DNA of 64,000 bases from PCRC01 sp040384665 (GTDB lineage: Bacteria > Pseudomonadota > Gammaproteobacteria > Burkholderiales > Burkholderiaceae_C): assembly GCA_040384665.1 (NCBI GenBank), contig JAZKIY010000015.1, forward strand, positions 1-64,000, read 5' to 3'. Made by a program: the position numbers and the translations under genes. Below the pieces are notes generated by a model. It saw only the letters and a list, made by a program, of their open reading frames with translations, was not told where the DNA came from and searched no databases. Of the stretch, positions 25,702 to 34,067 are shown piece by piece (the first letter of the stretch is position 1; each line of letters opens with the position of its first letter).

Positions 25702-26279
25702 ACCAGCCCGAACCAGCCCAGCAGCGCACCCGCACCCAGCAGCCACAGCAGGTGCAGGCGGGTGCGCCACACCAGCAGTGCGGCGGTGGCGGTCAGCAGC
25801 CACACCGGCCAGTCCGTCAGCGGGTTGCCGTGGGCGCGCGACAGAATCCAGCCGGTGGCCAGCATCAGGCCCACCACGACCGGCGCCATGCCTTGCTTGA
25901 AGGCGCGCACCGCACGGCGTTGTCCGTTGGCATGGGCCCAGCGCGCCGCCACATAGGCCAGCGTGGTGCTGGGCAGCAGAATGCCCACCATGGTCAGCAA
26001 CACGCCGAACAGGCCCGTCCACGGCCCGCCGGCATTCAACCCGACCTGCCAGCCCATGAGCGCCACGAACAGCACGTTCGGCCCGGGCGCGGCCTGGGCA
26101 ATCGCAATCGACGCGTTGAACTGCGGGTCGGTCAGCCAGTGCTGCTGGTCCACCAGGTAGCGGTGCATGTCGGGCGCGGTGCTGATAGCGCCGCCAATCG
26201 ACAGCAGCGACAGCATCAGGAAATGCAGGAACAGCTGGAGCCAGTCGCTGTGGGTCATGACAAGACTGGCCTCGGTCAT
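25698..26279 (-). CDS. Chromate transporter half-protein (second half)
   Basis: A 193-residue membrane protein of the CHR family, half the size of a classical ChrA. It contains the family pattern LLSIGGAISTAPDMHRYLV and IAQAAPGPNVLFVALMGWQVG, with about five hydrophobic segments. Half-size CHR proteins are encoded as adjacent pairs that assemble with opposite topology to export chromate or another oxyanion. The partner is at 26365-26928, upstream on the same strand, separated by a GC-rich repeat. The 3' end overlaps rlmB by four bases (tail to tail). Confidence 0.9.
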   Translation of the reverse strand: MTEASLVMTHSDWLQLFLHFLMLSLLSIGGAISTAPDMHRYLVDQQHWLTDPQFNASIAIAQAAPGPNVLFVALMGWQVGLNAGGPWTGLFGVLLTMVGILLPSTTLAYVAARWAHANGQRRAVRAFKQGMAPVVVGLMLATGWILSRAHGNPLTDWPVWLLTATAALLVWRTRLHLLWLLGAGALLGWFGLV

Positions 26280-26364
26280 ATGACCCCCACGCTCCCCGCT
26301 GCGCGTGGTTCGCTGCCCCCCGAGGGGGCCGTGCCTTGCTTGGGGCGGCCCGGCGCTGCGGCTT
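26280..26364. repeat. GC-rich intergenic repeat of Comamonadaceae type
   Basis: Begins TGACCCCCACGCTCCCCGCT and contains the inverted CCCCCCGAGGGGGC. Translated on the minus strand it gives a GTAPSGGSEPRAAGSVGV-like peptide, which I recall as a frequent tail or intergenic translation in Comamonadaceae genomes. A short related copy starts at 62535. It fills the whole gap between the two chromate-transporter halves. Confidence 0.7.
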
Positions 26365-26928
26365 TCATGGCTTCAACCTCCGGTAGGCCAGCACACAGGC
26401 GGTGCCGCCGATGCCCAGCAGCACCCACAGCAGCGGCCAACGCAACAGGCCAATGGCCACAAAGGTCAGCGCCGCCAACACACAGCAGACACGAAACCCC
26501 AACGGGTTGCGCCTGAGGGCTGGGGCCAGCTTCAGGCCGCTGGCCAGAATCAGCCCGGCGGCCACAGCGCCCATGCCGCGCAACGCACCGGCAAAGCCGG
26601 GGTGGCCCGCCACCTGTGCGTAGAGTGCGGCCAGCAACAGCACGCCACACAGGGGGAAGACCAACATGCCGGCCAGCGCCGCGAGCGCACCGCCGAGGCC
26701 AAAGTAGCGGCCGCCGATCACCAGCGAGAGGTTGACCACGTTGGGGCCAGGCATGATCTGCGCGACCGCCCACTCTTCAATGAACTCCTCGCGCGTCAGC
26801 CACTTCTTTTTTTCGACCAGCTCGCGCTGCACCACCGCCAGCACACCGCCAAAGCCTTGCAGTGCCAGCAGCGTGAACGAGACGAACAAATCCGTCTTGG
26901 AGCTGGGCTGGTTGGGCGCCTCGGCCAT
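26365..26928 (-). CDS. Chromate transporter half-protein (first half)
   Basis: A 187-residue CHR-family membrane protein. LQGFGGVLAVVQRELVEKKKWLTREEF and WAVAQIMPGPNVVNLSLVIGGRYFG (named in part) are the typical CHR motif with the P-G-P-N turn. ATG 26928 is preferred over a GTG two codons upstream because GAGGTGG precedes it. It lies seven bases downstream of the fabG-like gene on the same strand, so it may be read from the same transcript. Substrate chromate is assumed from the family; many such pairs have unknown substrates. Confidence 0.9.
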   Translation of the reverse strand: MAEAPNQPSSKTDLFVSFTLLALQGFGGVLAVVQRELVEKKKWLTREEFIEEWAVAQIMPGPNVVNLSLVIGGRYFGLGGALAALAGMLVFPLCGVLLLAALYAQVAGHPGFAGALRGMGAVAAGLILASGLKLAPALRRNPLGFRVCCVLAALTFVAIGLLRWPLLWVLLGIGGTACVLAYRRLKP

Positions 26929-26935
26929 GCCCACC

Positions 26936-27679
26936 TCAGACCGACATGCCGCCCGATACCTCGATCACCGCGCCATTGATGTAGCTGGCTTCGTCGCTGG
27001 CGAGAAAGGCGTAGGTGTTGGCAATTTCTTCTGGCTGGCCCAGGCGGCGCAGCGGCACGCGGTGTTCCATTTCGGCAATGACCTTCTCAGGGATGGTGTT
27101 CAGAATGGGCGTGGCAATGAAGCCCGGCGCCACCGCGTTGACACGCACGCCCTTGGGGCCGAGTTCGCGGCTCCAGGTCTTGGTGAAACCGATCACACCG
27201 AACTTGGTGGCGGCGTAGTTGGTCTGGCCGAAGTTGCCGTAGATGCCCACCACCGAGCTCGCATTCAGAATCACGCCGCTGCCCTGGGCGGTCATGGTGT
27301 CGGCCACGGCCTGCGCGCAGTGGAACACGCCGCGCAGGTTGACATCGATGACGCGGTCGAACTGCTCCAGTGTCATTTTCTGCAAGCGCGCGTCCTGGGT
27401 GATGCCGGCGTTGTTGACCAGCACGTCGATGCGGCCAAACTGCGCCTTGACCTTGGCCACCACGCCGTCGACCATGTCGCGCTGCGTCACATCAACCACA
27501 TAACCCTCGGCCTGGGCGCCGAGCGCGCGGCACTGGGCCACGGCCTCGTCGACCGCCGCCTGCTTCACGTCGCAGACGATGACGATGGCGCCCTCACGGG
27601 CGAATTTCAAAGCAGTGGCCAGGCCAATGCCCTGGGCCGCACCGGTCACGATGCTGACCTTGTCTTTCAATCTTGGCAT
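26936..27679 (-). CDS. FabG-like 3-oxoacyl reductase / beta-oxidation SDR
   Basis: A 247-residue SDR. TGAAQGIG (12-19), NNAGITQDARL near 90, active-site Ser in NASSVVGIYG and YAATK near 156-160 are all conserved; the C terminus VIEVSGGMSV is FabG-like. Given the neighbouring fadB-like and thiolase genes it may act on 3-hydroxyacyl-CoA in beta-oxidation or polyhydroxyalkanoate metabolism rather than in fatty-acid synthesis. It starts nine bases downstream of the fadB-like gene on the same strand. Confidence 0.9.
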   Translation of the reverse strand: MPRLKDKVSIVTGAAQGIGLATALKFAREGAIVIVCDVKQAAVDEAVAQCRALGAQAEGYVVDVTQRDMVDGVVAKVKAQFGRIDVLVNNAGITQDARLQKMTLEQFDRVIDVNLRGVFHCAQAVADTMTAQGSGVILNASSVVGIYGNFGQTNYAATKFGVIGFTKTWSRELGPKGVRVNAVAPGFIATPILNTIPEKVIAEMEHRVPLRRLGQPEEIANTYAFLASDEASYINGAVIEVSGGMSV

Positions 27680-27688
27680 GGAAACTTT

Positions 27689-29818
27689 TCAGTAGGTGGG
27701 TTGATGCTGGCGCAGTGTCGCCACCACGCCGGGCGAGAGTGTAAAGCCCTCGCCGTGCCGCTGCGCCAGCGCCGCTGCGCGGGCCACAAACGCGTCCACC
27801 CCCATGCCGTAGACGAACTGCAAGGCGCCCCCGGTCCAGGCTGGAAAGCCAATGCCGAAGATGGAGCCGATGTTGCCGTCGTGCACCGTGGTCAGCACAC
27901 CTTCGTGCAGGCAGCGGGCGGTTTCCACGGCCTGGCGGTAGAGCAGGCGGTCTTTCAGCTCACCAATGTCCCAGGCCACAGCGGGCTTCTCGAACAGCGT
28001 TTTCAGCTGTGGCCACAGGGCTTTCTTCTGGCCGGCGGGGTAGTCGTAGAAACCACCGCCGCCGGCGCGGCCGGGGCGCTTCAGTTCTTTCACCATGCGT
28101 TCCACCAGCAGTTCGCCGGGTGTGGCCTGGTAGCCGGGCAGGTCGGCACGGGTCTGGTCGAGCACGTGCACGCTCAGCGACAGCGCGGTTTCGTCCAGCA
28201 CCGCCAGCGGCCCCACCGGCATGCCGGCCTGCAGCCCGGCGTTCTCGATCACCGCCGCAGGGATGCCTTCGCCCAGCATCGCCGCGCCCTCCATCACAAA
28301 GGTGCCGAAGGTGCGGCTGGTGTAGAAGCCGCGCGAGTCGTTCACCACGATGGGCATCTTGCCCAGTGCCTGCACGTAGTCAAACGCGCGCGCCACGGTT
28401 TCGTCGTCGGTTTGCGGGCCGCGGATGATTTCCACCAGCTTCATCTTGTCCACCGGGCTGAAGAAGTGGATGCCAATGAACTTCTCCGGCCGGGCACTGG
28501 CGCTGGCCAGACCACCGATGGGCAGCGTGGAGGTGTTGCTGGCAAAGAAGCCGCCGGGTGCCAGCATGGGCTCGGCCTCCTGGGTGACCTTGGCCTTCAG
28601 TTCGCGGCTTTCAAACACCGCTTCAATGACCAGGTCGCAGCCCTGCAGGTCGGTGGCTTTGTCGGTGGTGGTGATGCGGTCCAGCAACGCCTTCTGGTCG
28701 TGCGGGCTGAGTTTGCCTTTGTCCACACGCGGCTGGGTGACCTTGATGCTGTACGCCTTGCCGGCCTCGGCCCGCTCGGTGCTGACGTCTTTCAGCACCG
28801 TGGCAATGCCCTTGCTGGCCTGTGCGTAGGCAATGCCGGCGCCCATCATGCCAGCACCTAGCAGGCCGACCTTGGTGGGTTTGAACCGGGGCACGCCTGT
28901 GGGACGGGACTGGCCGCTTTTGATGGCGTTCATGTTGAAGAAAAAGGTGTTGACCATGGCGCGTGCGTTGCGGCCGGTCATCAGCTTGGCCAGGTAACGG
29001 CTCTCGATGCGCAGCGCGGTGTCCACATCGACCATGGCACCTTCGGCCATGCAGGCCATGATGGCTTCAGGCGCAGGGTAGAGGCCACGGGTTTGCTTTT
29101 TGAGCATGGCGGGCGCCACCGTCAGCATGCCGGCCACCTTGGGGTTGGCGGGGGTGCCGCCGGGGATCTTGTGGTCCTTGGCGTCCCAGGGGTGGTGTGA
29201 GGCCGGGTGGGTGGCAATGTAGGCCAGCGCCGCTTCGCGCAGCTGTGCCGGTTCGCTGACCAGCTCGTGCACCAGGCCAAGTTCCAGCGCCTCGCGCGGG
29301 TTGAACAGCTTGCCTTCCACCAGGTAAGGCTGGGCGCCCATCAGGCCCAGGTGGCGGACCATCTTGGTCACACCGCTGGCGCCGGGCAACAGGCCCAGCG
29401 TCACCTCGGGCAGGCCGAGTTGGGTTTTGGGGTTGTCCAATGCCACGCGGTAGTGGCCCACCAGCGCCACCTCCCAGCCACCGCCCAGCGCGGTGCCGTT
29501 GATGCAGCTCACCACCGGTTTGCCCAGTGTCTCGATGGTGCGGAAGTTCTTTTTGAGCAACTCGACTTCGGCGTAGGCCTTGGGGGCGTCGGCCTCGGTC
29601 AGGCGCATCAGCGCCTTCAGGTCGGCACCGGCGAAGAAGGTGCTTTTGGCCGAGGCCAGCACGATGCCCTGGATGGCGTCTTTGTCTTTCAGCACCTGGG
29701 CGGCGGCTTCGGTCATGTCCGCCTGCCATTGCTGGCACATGGTGTTGACCGGTGAATCGGGTTCGTCAAAGGTGAGGGTGGCGATGCCGTCTTGCAGCGC
29801 ATAGCGGATGGTTTTCAT
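27689..29818 (-). CDS. fadB: Multifunctional beta-oxidation enzyme (enoyl-CoA hydratase / 3-hydroxyacyl-CoA dehydrogenase)
   Basis: A 709-residue fusion. The N-terminal crotonase domain (residues ~1-190) has FFAGADLKALM and NGTALGGGWEVAL for the oxyanion hole; the middle Rossmann domain has LGAGMMGAGIAYAQA near 325 and the HFFSPVDKMKLVEI region; the C-terminal 3HCDH domain holds DSRGFYTSRTFG. It hydrates enoyl-CoA and oxidises 3-hydroxyacyl-CoA. It resembles FadJ/FadB; no separate alpha/beta partner test is possible, so the symbol is approximate. The matching thiolase is encoded 0.5 kb upstream. Confidence 0.92.
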   Translation of the reverse strand: MKTIRYALQDGIATLTFDEPDSPVNTMCQQWQADMTEAAAQVLKDKDAIQGIVLASAKSTFFAGADLKALMRLTEADAPKAYAEVELLKKNFRTIETLGKPVVSCINGTALGGGWEVALVGHYRVALDNPKTQLGLPEVTLGLLPGASGVTKMVRHLGLMGAQPYLVEGKLFNPREALELGLVHELVSEPAQLREAALAYIATHPASHHPWDAKDHKIPGGTPANPKVAGMLTVAPAMLKKQTRGLYPAPEAIMACMAEGAMVDVDTALRIESRYLAKLMTGRNARAMVNTFFFNMNAIKSGQSRPTGVPRFKPTKVGLLGAGMMGAGIAYAQASKGIATVLKDVSTERAEAGKAYSIKVTQPRVDKGKLSPHDQKALLDRITTTDKATDLQGCDLVIEAVFESRELKAKVTQEAEPMLAPGGFFASNTSTLPIGGLASASARPEKFIGIHFFSPVDKMKLVEIIRGPQTDDETVARAFDYVQALGKMPIVVNDSRGFYTSRTFGTFVMEGAAMLGEGIPAAVIENAGLQAGMPVGPLAVLDETALSLSVHVLDQTRADLPGYQATPGELLVERMVKELKRPGRAGGGGFYDYPAGQKKALWPQLKTLFEKPAVAWDIGELKDRLLYRQAVETARCLHEGVLTTVHDGNIGSIFGIGFPAWTGGALQFVYGMGVDAFVARAAALAQRHGEGFTLSPGVVATLRQHQPTY

Positions 29819-29863
29819 GGGCGGAGTGGTTCAGGGGCAACGCCTGGGGCGGTGCCTGTGGGT

Positions 29864-30292
29864 TTATCGGGGCGTGGCGCTGGGGCAGTCGCCCGCGCGA
29901 ACGATGAAGACTTCGGCCACCGGCTCGGTTTTGCCGTTCACCACGCGTTCGCTTTTGCTTTCCAGGTAGATGTCGGACTTCACCGTCCATTGGCCGCGCC
30001 GCAACTCGGTCTGGCCGTTGGCGTTGGTGCAGCGCATTTCACGGGTGTAGGTCGCACCTTTCTGGCGGATGTCTTTGTCGACACAGCGGTCGCCGGGGGC
30101 TTGTTTGGCGGCCGCGTTGGCCGACAGAAAGTCTTCCTTCAGGCATTCGCGGTGGACAAAGGGCTGGCCGCCGGGGAGCACCGTCATGATTTCCCACTGG
30201 CCAGCTTTGATCTTTGGCAGCTCGGCGGCAAAGCCGGGCAGGGCGCAGCAGGTGAACAACGCTGCGATGTACCGGTTGCGCCAGGACGCCAT
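29864..30292 (-). CDS. DUF3617-type secreted protein
   Basis: A 142-residue exported protein: signal peptide ending near FAAEL (residue ~23), then KIKAGQWEIMTVLPGG, the start pattern of DUF3617 proteins, four conserved cysteines (around C47, C66, C84 and C132) probably making two disulfides. Function is unknown for the family. ATG 30292 overlaps the stop of the thiolase gene by four bases, tying it to the beta-oxidation operon although its role there is obscure. Confidence 0.82.
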   Translation of the reverse strand: MASWRNRYIAALFTCCALPGFAAELPKIKAGQWEIMTVLPGGQPFVHRECLKEDFLSANAAAKQAPGDRCVDKDIRQKGATYTREMRCTNANGQTELRRGQWTVKSDIYLESKSERVVNGKTEPVAEVFIVRAGDCPSATPR

Positions 30293-31497
30293 CAGATGCG
30301 CTCCACAATCGTGGCAATGCCCATGCCACCGCCCACGCACAGCGTGGCCAGGCCGTAGCGCAGCTTGCGGCGGTGCAGCTCGTCCACCAGCGTGTTCAGG
30401 ATCATCGCGCCGGTGGCGCCGAGTGGGTGGCCCATGGCAATGGCACCGCCGTTCACATTGACCTTGTCGTGCGGCACATTCAGTTCCTTCATGAAGCGCA
30501 TCGGCACCGCGGCAAAGGCCTCGTTGACCTCGAACAAATCGATCTGGTCTACCGTCATGCCGGCCTTGGCCAGCGCCTTCAGGGCCGCGGGCACCGGGCC
30601 AGTCAGCATGATGGTGGGGTCGGCGCCGCTGACGGCTGCGGCGACGATGCGGGCACGCGGTGTCAGTTTGTGGGTCTTTCCGGCGGCTTCCGAGCCAATC
30701 AGGATGGCCGCTGCACCGTCCACAATGCCCGACGAATTGCCGGCGTGGTGCACATGGTGGATGCGTTCGACCTGCGGGTAGCGCGACAGCGCCACCGCGT
30801 CGAACCCCATGGCGCCCATCTGCTCGAACGAGGCTTTCAACGCGCCCAGGCCCTCCAGTGTGGTGTGGGGTTTGATGAACTCGTCGTAGTCGAGGATGGT
30901 CTGGTCCAGGAAGTCTTTCACCGGTACCACCGAGCCGGCGAAGTAGCCACCTTCACGCGCCTTGGCGGCGCGCTTCTGGCTTTCCAGCGCGAAGGCATCG
31001 ACATCTTCACGGCGGTAGCCGTCGATGGTGGCGATCAGGTCCGCGCCAATGCCCTGCGGCACGAAGTTGGTGGCGCAGCTGGTTTCCGGGTCTTGTGCCC
31101 AGGCACCGCCATCGGAGCCAATCGGCACCCGGCTCATGCTTTCCACGCCGCCGGCCACCACCAGGTCTTCCCAACCCGAGCGCACTTTCTGCGCGGCCAT
31201 GTTCACCGCTTCCAGGCCGGAGGCGCAGAAACGGTTCAGTTGCACGCCGGAGCATCGGAAATCCCAGCCGGCCTTGAGTGCCGCCACCTTGGCAATGACT
31301 GAGCCCTGTTCGCCCACCGGCGAGACCACACCCATGACCACGTCGTCCACCTGCGAGGTGTCGAAGTCGTTGCGGCGCTGCAGTTCGGTCAGCACGCCAG
31401 CCAGCAGGTTGACCGGCTTGACCTCGTGCAGGCTGCCGTCTTTCTTGCCCTTGCCGCGCGGTGTGCGGATGGCGTCGTATACGAATGCTTCGCTCAT
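30292..31497 (-). CDS. fadI: Acetyl-CoA C-acyltransferase (3-ketoacyl-CoA thiolase)
   Basis: A 401-residue thiolase for the last step of beta-oxidation. Nucleophile C91 is in RFCASGLEAVN, the HAGNSSG block near 246 supplies substrate contacts, the NGGAIAMGHPLGATGA segment near 350 holds the catalytic His, and LCVGGGMG near the C terminus provides the second Cys. It is the first gene of the minus-strand operon that continues to the DUF3617, fadB-like and fabG-like genes. A divergent acyl-CoA dehydrogenase lies 95 bases away across an AT-rich promoter gap with a palindrome. Confidence 0.94.
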   Translation of the reverse strand: MSEAFVYDAIRTPRGKGKKDGSLHEVKPVNLLAGVLTELQRRNDFDTSQVDDVVMGVVSPVGEQGSVIAKVAALKAGWDFRCSGVQLNRFCASGLEAVNMAAQKVRSGWEDLVVAGGVESMSRVPIGSDGGAWAQDPETSCATNFVPQGIGADLIATIDGYRREDVDAFALESQKRAAKAREGGYFAGSVVPVKDFLDQTILDYDEFIKPHTTLEGLGALKASFEQMGAMGFDAVALSRYPQVERIHHVHHAGNSSGIVDGAAAILIGSEAAGKTHKLTPRARIVAAAVSGADPTIMLTGPVPAALKALAKAGMTVDQIDLFEVNEAFAAVPMRFMKELNVPHDKVNVNGGAIAMGHPLGATGAMILNTLVDELHRRKLRYGLATLCVGGGMGIATIVERI

Positions 31498-31552
31498 GGG
31501 AATGGCTCCGGAACTGGAATAGAAATTGGAGATTGCAGTATATTCATTTCAC

Positions 31553-31566
31553 CAAGCAAATGCTTG
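31553..31566. promoter_or_regulatory. Palindrome CAAGCA-AA-TGCTTG, fatty-acid regulator operator candidate
   Basis: Six-base arms around AA in the divergent gap between the thiolase and acyl-CoA dehydrogenase genes. TetR-family regulators of fatty-acid degradation (PsrA/FadP type) use short palindromes of this kind, so it may repress both directions. AT-rich TATATTC (31540 region) nearby could be a -10. Inference from position and symmetry. Confidence 0.5.
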
Positions 31567-31592
31567 CCAAAAATAGTCCAACAGGTGACACC

Positions 31593-32756
31593 ATGATTGA
31601 ACGCACCCTCTTTTCTGCCGACCACGACGCTTTTCGAGACAGCTTCCGCCGCTTCGTAGAGAAAGAAATCGTGCCCCACCACGACGCCTGGGAAGACCAG
31701 GGCTATGTGGACCGCGCCGTCTGGCACAAGGCCGGCGAGAACGGCTTTTTGTGCATGTCGCTGCCCGAAGCCTATGGCGGCTCAGACGCCGGCAAGCTGT
31801 ATTCGGTGGTGCAGATGGAAGAGCTGGCGCGGGCAGGCACCACGGGCATTGGCTACGGGCTGCACAGCGAGATCGTCGCGCCCTACATCCTGCATTACGG
31901 CACCGAGGCGCAGAAGCAGCACTACCTGCCCAAACTCGCCAGCGGCGAGATGGTGGGCGCGATCGCGATGAGCGAACCTGCTGCTGGCAGCGACCTGCAA
32001 GGCATCAAATGCACCGCACTGCAGCAGGCGGATGGCAGCTACCTGCTCAACGGCAGCAAGACCTTCATCACCAACGGCTGGCATGCCGACCTGGTGATCG
32101 TGGTGGCCAAGACCAACCCGGCTGCCGGCGCCAAGGGCACCAGCCTGTTTCTGGTGGAGCGCGGCATGCCTGGCTTTGAGAAAGGCCAGCGGCTGAAGAA
32201 AATGGGCATGAAGGCGCAGGACACTTCCGAGCTGTTTTTCAGCAATGTGCGGCTGTCTGCCGACCATCTGCTCGGCGGCCCTGCCTGCGAGAACAAGGGC
32301 TTCATCTGCCTGATGGAGCAGTTGCCATGGGAGCGGCTGCAGATCGCCATCACCGCCGTGTCGGCCGCGCAGGCGGCGATTGACTGGACGGTGGACTATG
32401 TGAAAAACCGCAAGGTCTTTGGCCAGCCGGTGGCCAATTTCCAGAACACCCGCTACACGCTGGCCGAGCTGCAGACCGAAGTGCAGGTGGCCCGGGTGTT
32501 TGTGGACAAATGCTGCGAACTGGTCAGCCAAGACAAGCTCGACACGGCGACTGCCAGCATGGCCAAGTACTGGTGCAGCGACCTGCAGTGCAAGGTGATG
32601 GACGAATGTGTACAGCTCTTCGGCGGCTACGGCTACATGTGGGAGTACCCCATCACCCGCGCCTACGCCGACGCCCGCGTGCAGCGCATCTACGGCGGCA
32701 CCAACGAGATCATGAAAGAGGTGATTTCACGGGCTATGGGGCTGGGTGGGCGCTGA
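31593..32756 (+). CDS. Acyl-CoA dehydrogenase
   Basis: A 387-residue flavoprotein catalysing the first step of beta-oxidation or branched-chain acyl-CoA breakdown. Signatures: AIAMSEPAAGSDLQGI around 125-140, KTFITNGWHADLVIVVAKT, QLFGGYGYMWEYPI near 345 and RIYGGTNEIMKEV near the C terminus. The catalytic base is probably the Glu in GGTNEIM. ATG 31593 was chosen since the conserved N terminus begins there. Long-chain or short/branched specificity cannot be decided. Confidence 0.93.
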   Translation: MIERTLFSADHDAFRDSFRRFVEKEIVPHHDAWEDQGYVDRAVWHKAGENGFLCMSLPEAYGGSDAGKLYSVVQMEELARAGTTGIGYGLHSEIVAPYILHYGTEAQKQHYLPKLASGEMVGAIAMSEPAAGSDLQGIKCTALQQADGSYLLNGSKTFITNGWHADLVIVVAKTNPAAGAKGTSLFLVERGMPGFEKGQRLKKMGMKAQDTSELFFSNVRLSADHLLGGPACENKGFICLMEQLPWERLQIAITAVSAAQAAIDWTVDYVKNRKVFGQPVANFQNTRYTLAELQTEVQVARVFVDKCCELVSQDKLDTATASMAKYWCSDLQCKVMDECVQLFGGYGYMWEYPITRAYADARVQRIYGGTNEIMKEVISRAMGLGGR

Positions 32757-32787
32757 TGGCACCGCCCTTGGGGTGGCATAGGCAATG

Positions 32788-33306
32788 TCAGCGGCTGTAG
32801 TCGCGTGGGCCGCCGCCATCGCTCCGCGAGCCACGTCCTTCCCTGTTGACTTTGTCATAAGCAGCACGAAATCCCTGCATGCTGAATTTGGAAACTCCAA
32901 AAGAGTCGGCACCCGTTCCCCGTGCAATGCCCAAACTTGTGCTGTCTGCGTTCAGCATTTGTCGGCGCACGGCATCGGTGCTATCGAAGGTGTTGGCAAA
33001 CTGGTGCGAGGGAGACCAGTCAAGCCTGCGGCAAATGGCGCTGCGCGCCGAGCTTTCCCGTCCCCCATTCACCAGCAGGGCATACCTGGTGCCTTCATTG
33101 CACTTCAGTTTATCGGGCATGAAAAAGAAGTCACAGTCTCTCTGCGAGTGGTCGCAGTAATAGCCCAAAATGGATCCTGAATTGTTTTCCGTTGTGGCAA
33201 CTCTGAAGTTGCGGTCCCCTGAAACCTGCCAGTCACCAAAGGTTTGTGCCCATGCGCTGCTTGCCCCAAGAAAAAGAAGAAGCACCCCAGCAACCCAACC
33301 ACGCAT
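32788..33306 (-). CDS. Secreted protein, IalB-like N terminus, lower G+C
   Basis: A 172-residue protein with a signal peptide (MRGWVAGVLLLFLGASSAWA). The mature start TFGDWQVSGDRNF recalls the invasion-associated locus B family, and about four cysteines could pair. ATG 33306 is chosen for the signal peptide; an upstream in-frame start at 33387 is also possible. Base composition drops to roughly 47-57% G+C over 60-base lines, against mid-60s around it, and the codon use is less biased, hinting at acquisition by transfer. It stands alone with 31 bases to the convergent acyl-CoA dehydrogenase. Function not established. Confidence 0.65.
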   Translation of the reverse strand: MRGWVAGVLLLFLGASSAWAQTFGDWQVSGDRNFRVATTENNSGSILGYYCDHSQRDCDFFFMPDKLKCNEGTRYALLVNGGRESSARSAICRRLDWSPSHQFANTFDSTDAVRRQMLNADSTSLGIARGTGADSFGVSKFSMQGFRAAYDKVNREGRGSRSDGGGPRDYSR

Positions 33307-33461
33307 TGTTTCGAGAAGTCGAGTGTCAAGTTGCCGGGAAAAGCAGATGTAACCTGCACCAGGGACGAGGATTTGTGGCATGGACATAGTGCTTCTTTGG
33401 ATGGTATGAGAAGAAAAGTATTGCCTTGCAAGCTCTAAATGTCAAAAAATTGCGCACCAGC

Positions 33462-34028
33462 ATGAGGTGGATCTGCGGATGCCTGCTGCTTGGTTGCGCT
33501 GTGGCCAGTGCGCGAGCCGCCGACACCTACGTCTCCGACGCCGACCACACCTTCGCCAGCTTCGAGTTCAGCCACCTCGGCTACAGCACCCAGCACAGCC
33601 GCTTTGACGCGGTGCGTGCCACCGTGGTGCTGGACCTCGAGAACCGCACCGGCTCGGTGGAGGCGACCATCGCCGTGGCGTCGGTCAGCACCGGCTCCAC
33701 CGCCTTCAACCAGACGCTGCAAGGCCCGTCTTTCTTTGACGCCGCCGCGTTTCCCACCATCACCTTCCGCGGCAAGGAACTGGGCTTCGACAAGTTCGAC
33801 CACATCAGCAGCGTGGCCGGCGAACTCACCGTCAAGGGCGTGACGCAGCCGCTGACGCTGCAGGTGACCCAGTTCAAATGCATGGTGCACCCGCTGCTGC
33901 GCAAGCCAGCTTGCGGTGCCAACGCCACCGCCAAAATCAGCCGCAGCACCTTTGGTCTTGGCAGGTTCGCGCCGCTGGTGGGGGATGAGGTGACGCTGCA
34001 CATCGCGATTGAGGCGTTGGTGAAATAG
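33462..34028 (+). CDS. YceI-family periplasmic protein
   Basis: A 188-residue lipocalin-like YceI domain protein with a signal peptide (CGCLLLGCAVASARA). YVSDADHTFASFEFSHLGYS (part) is the typical first strand, and FPTITFRGKEL and VKGVTQPLTLQV are the conserved later strands. These proteins bind isoprenoid or other lipids in the periplasm. A start at TTG 33426 is possible, but ATG 33462 sits directly before the signal peptide. The gene ends within a stem-loop shared with the convergent pqqE. Confidence 0.9.
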   Translation: MRWICGCLLLGCAVASARAADTYVSDADHTFASFEFSHLGYSTQHSRFDAVRATVVLDLENRTGSVEATIAVASVSTGSTAFNQTLQGPSFFDAAAFPTITFRGKELGFDKFDHISSVAGELTVKGVTQPLTLQVTQFKCMVHPLLRKPACGANATAKISRSTFGLGRFAPLVGDEVTLHIAIEALVK

Positions 34029-34067
34029 CCAGGCCATGCCACCCCGCATGCCTGGCACGGCTATTTC
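34022..34067. terminator. Shared bidirectional stem-loop between yceI-like gene and pqqE
   Basis: Outer arms GAAATAGCC (34022-34030) and GGCTATTTC (34059-34067) pair perfectly; inner arms AGGCCATGC and GCATGCCT extend the stem with a bulge. Both stop codons (TAG 34026-34028 and its mirror at 34063-34061) lie in the outer arms. No clear T-run follows, so termination efficiency is uncertain. Confidence 0.55.

Noticed and set aside
26276..26364. Possible reading of the GC-rich repeat as a C-terminal extension of a protein
   Set aside because: The frame belongs to a shadow of the chromate-transporter gene; the true stop is at 26365 and the repeat is intergenic.
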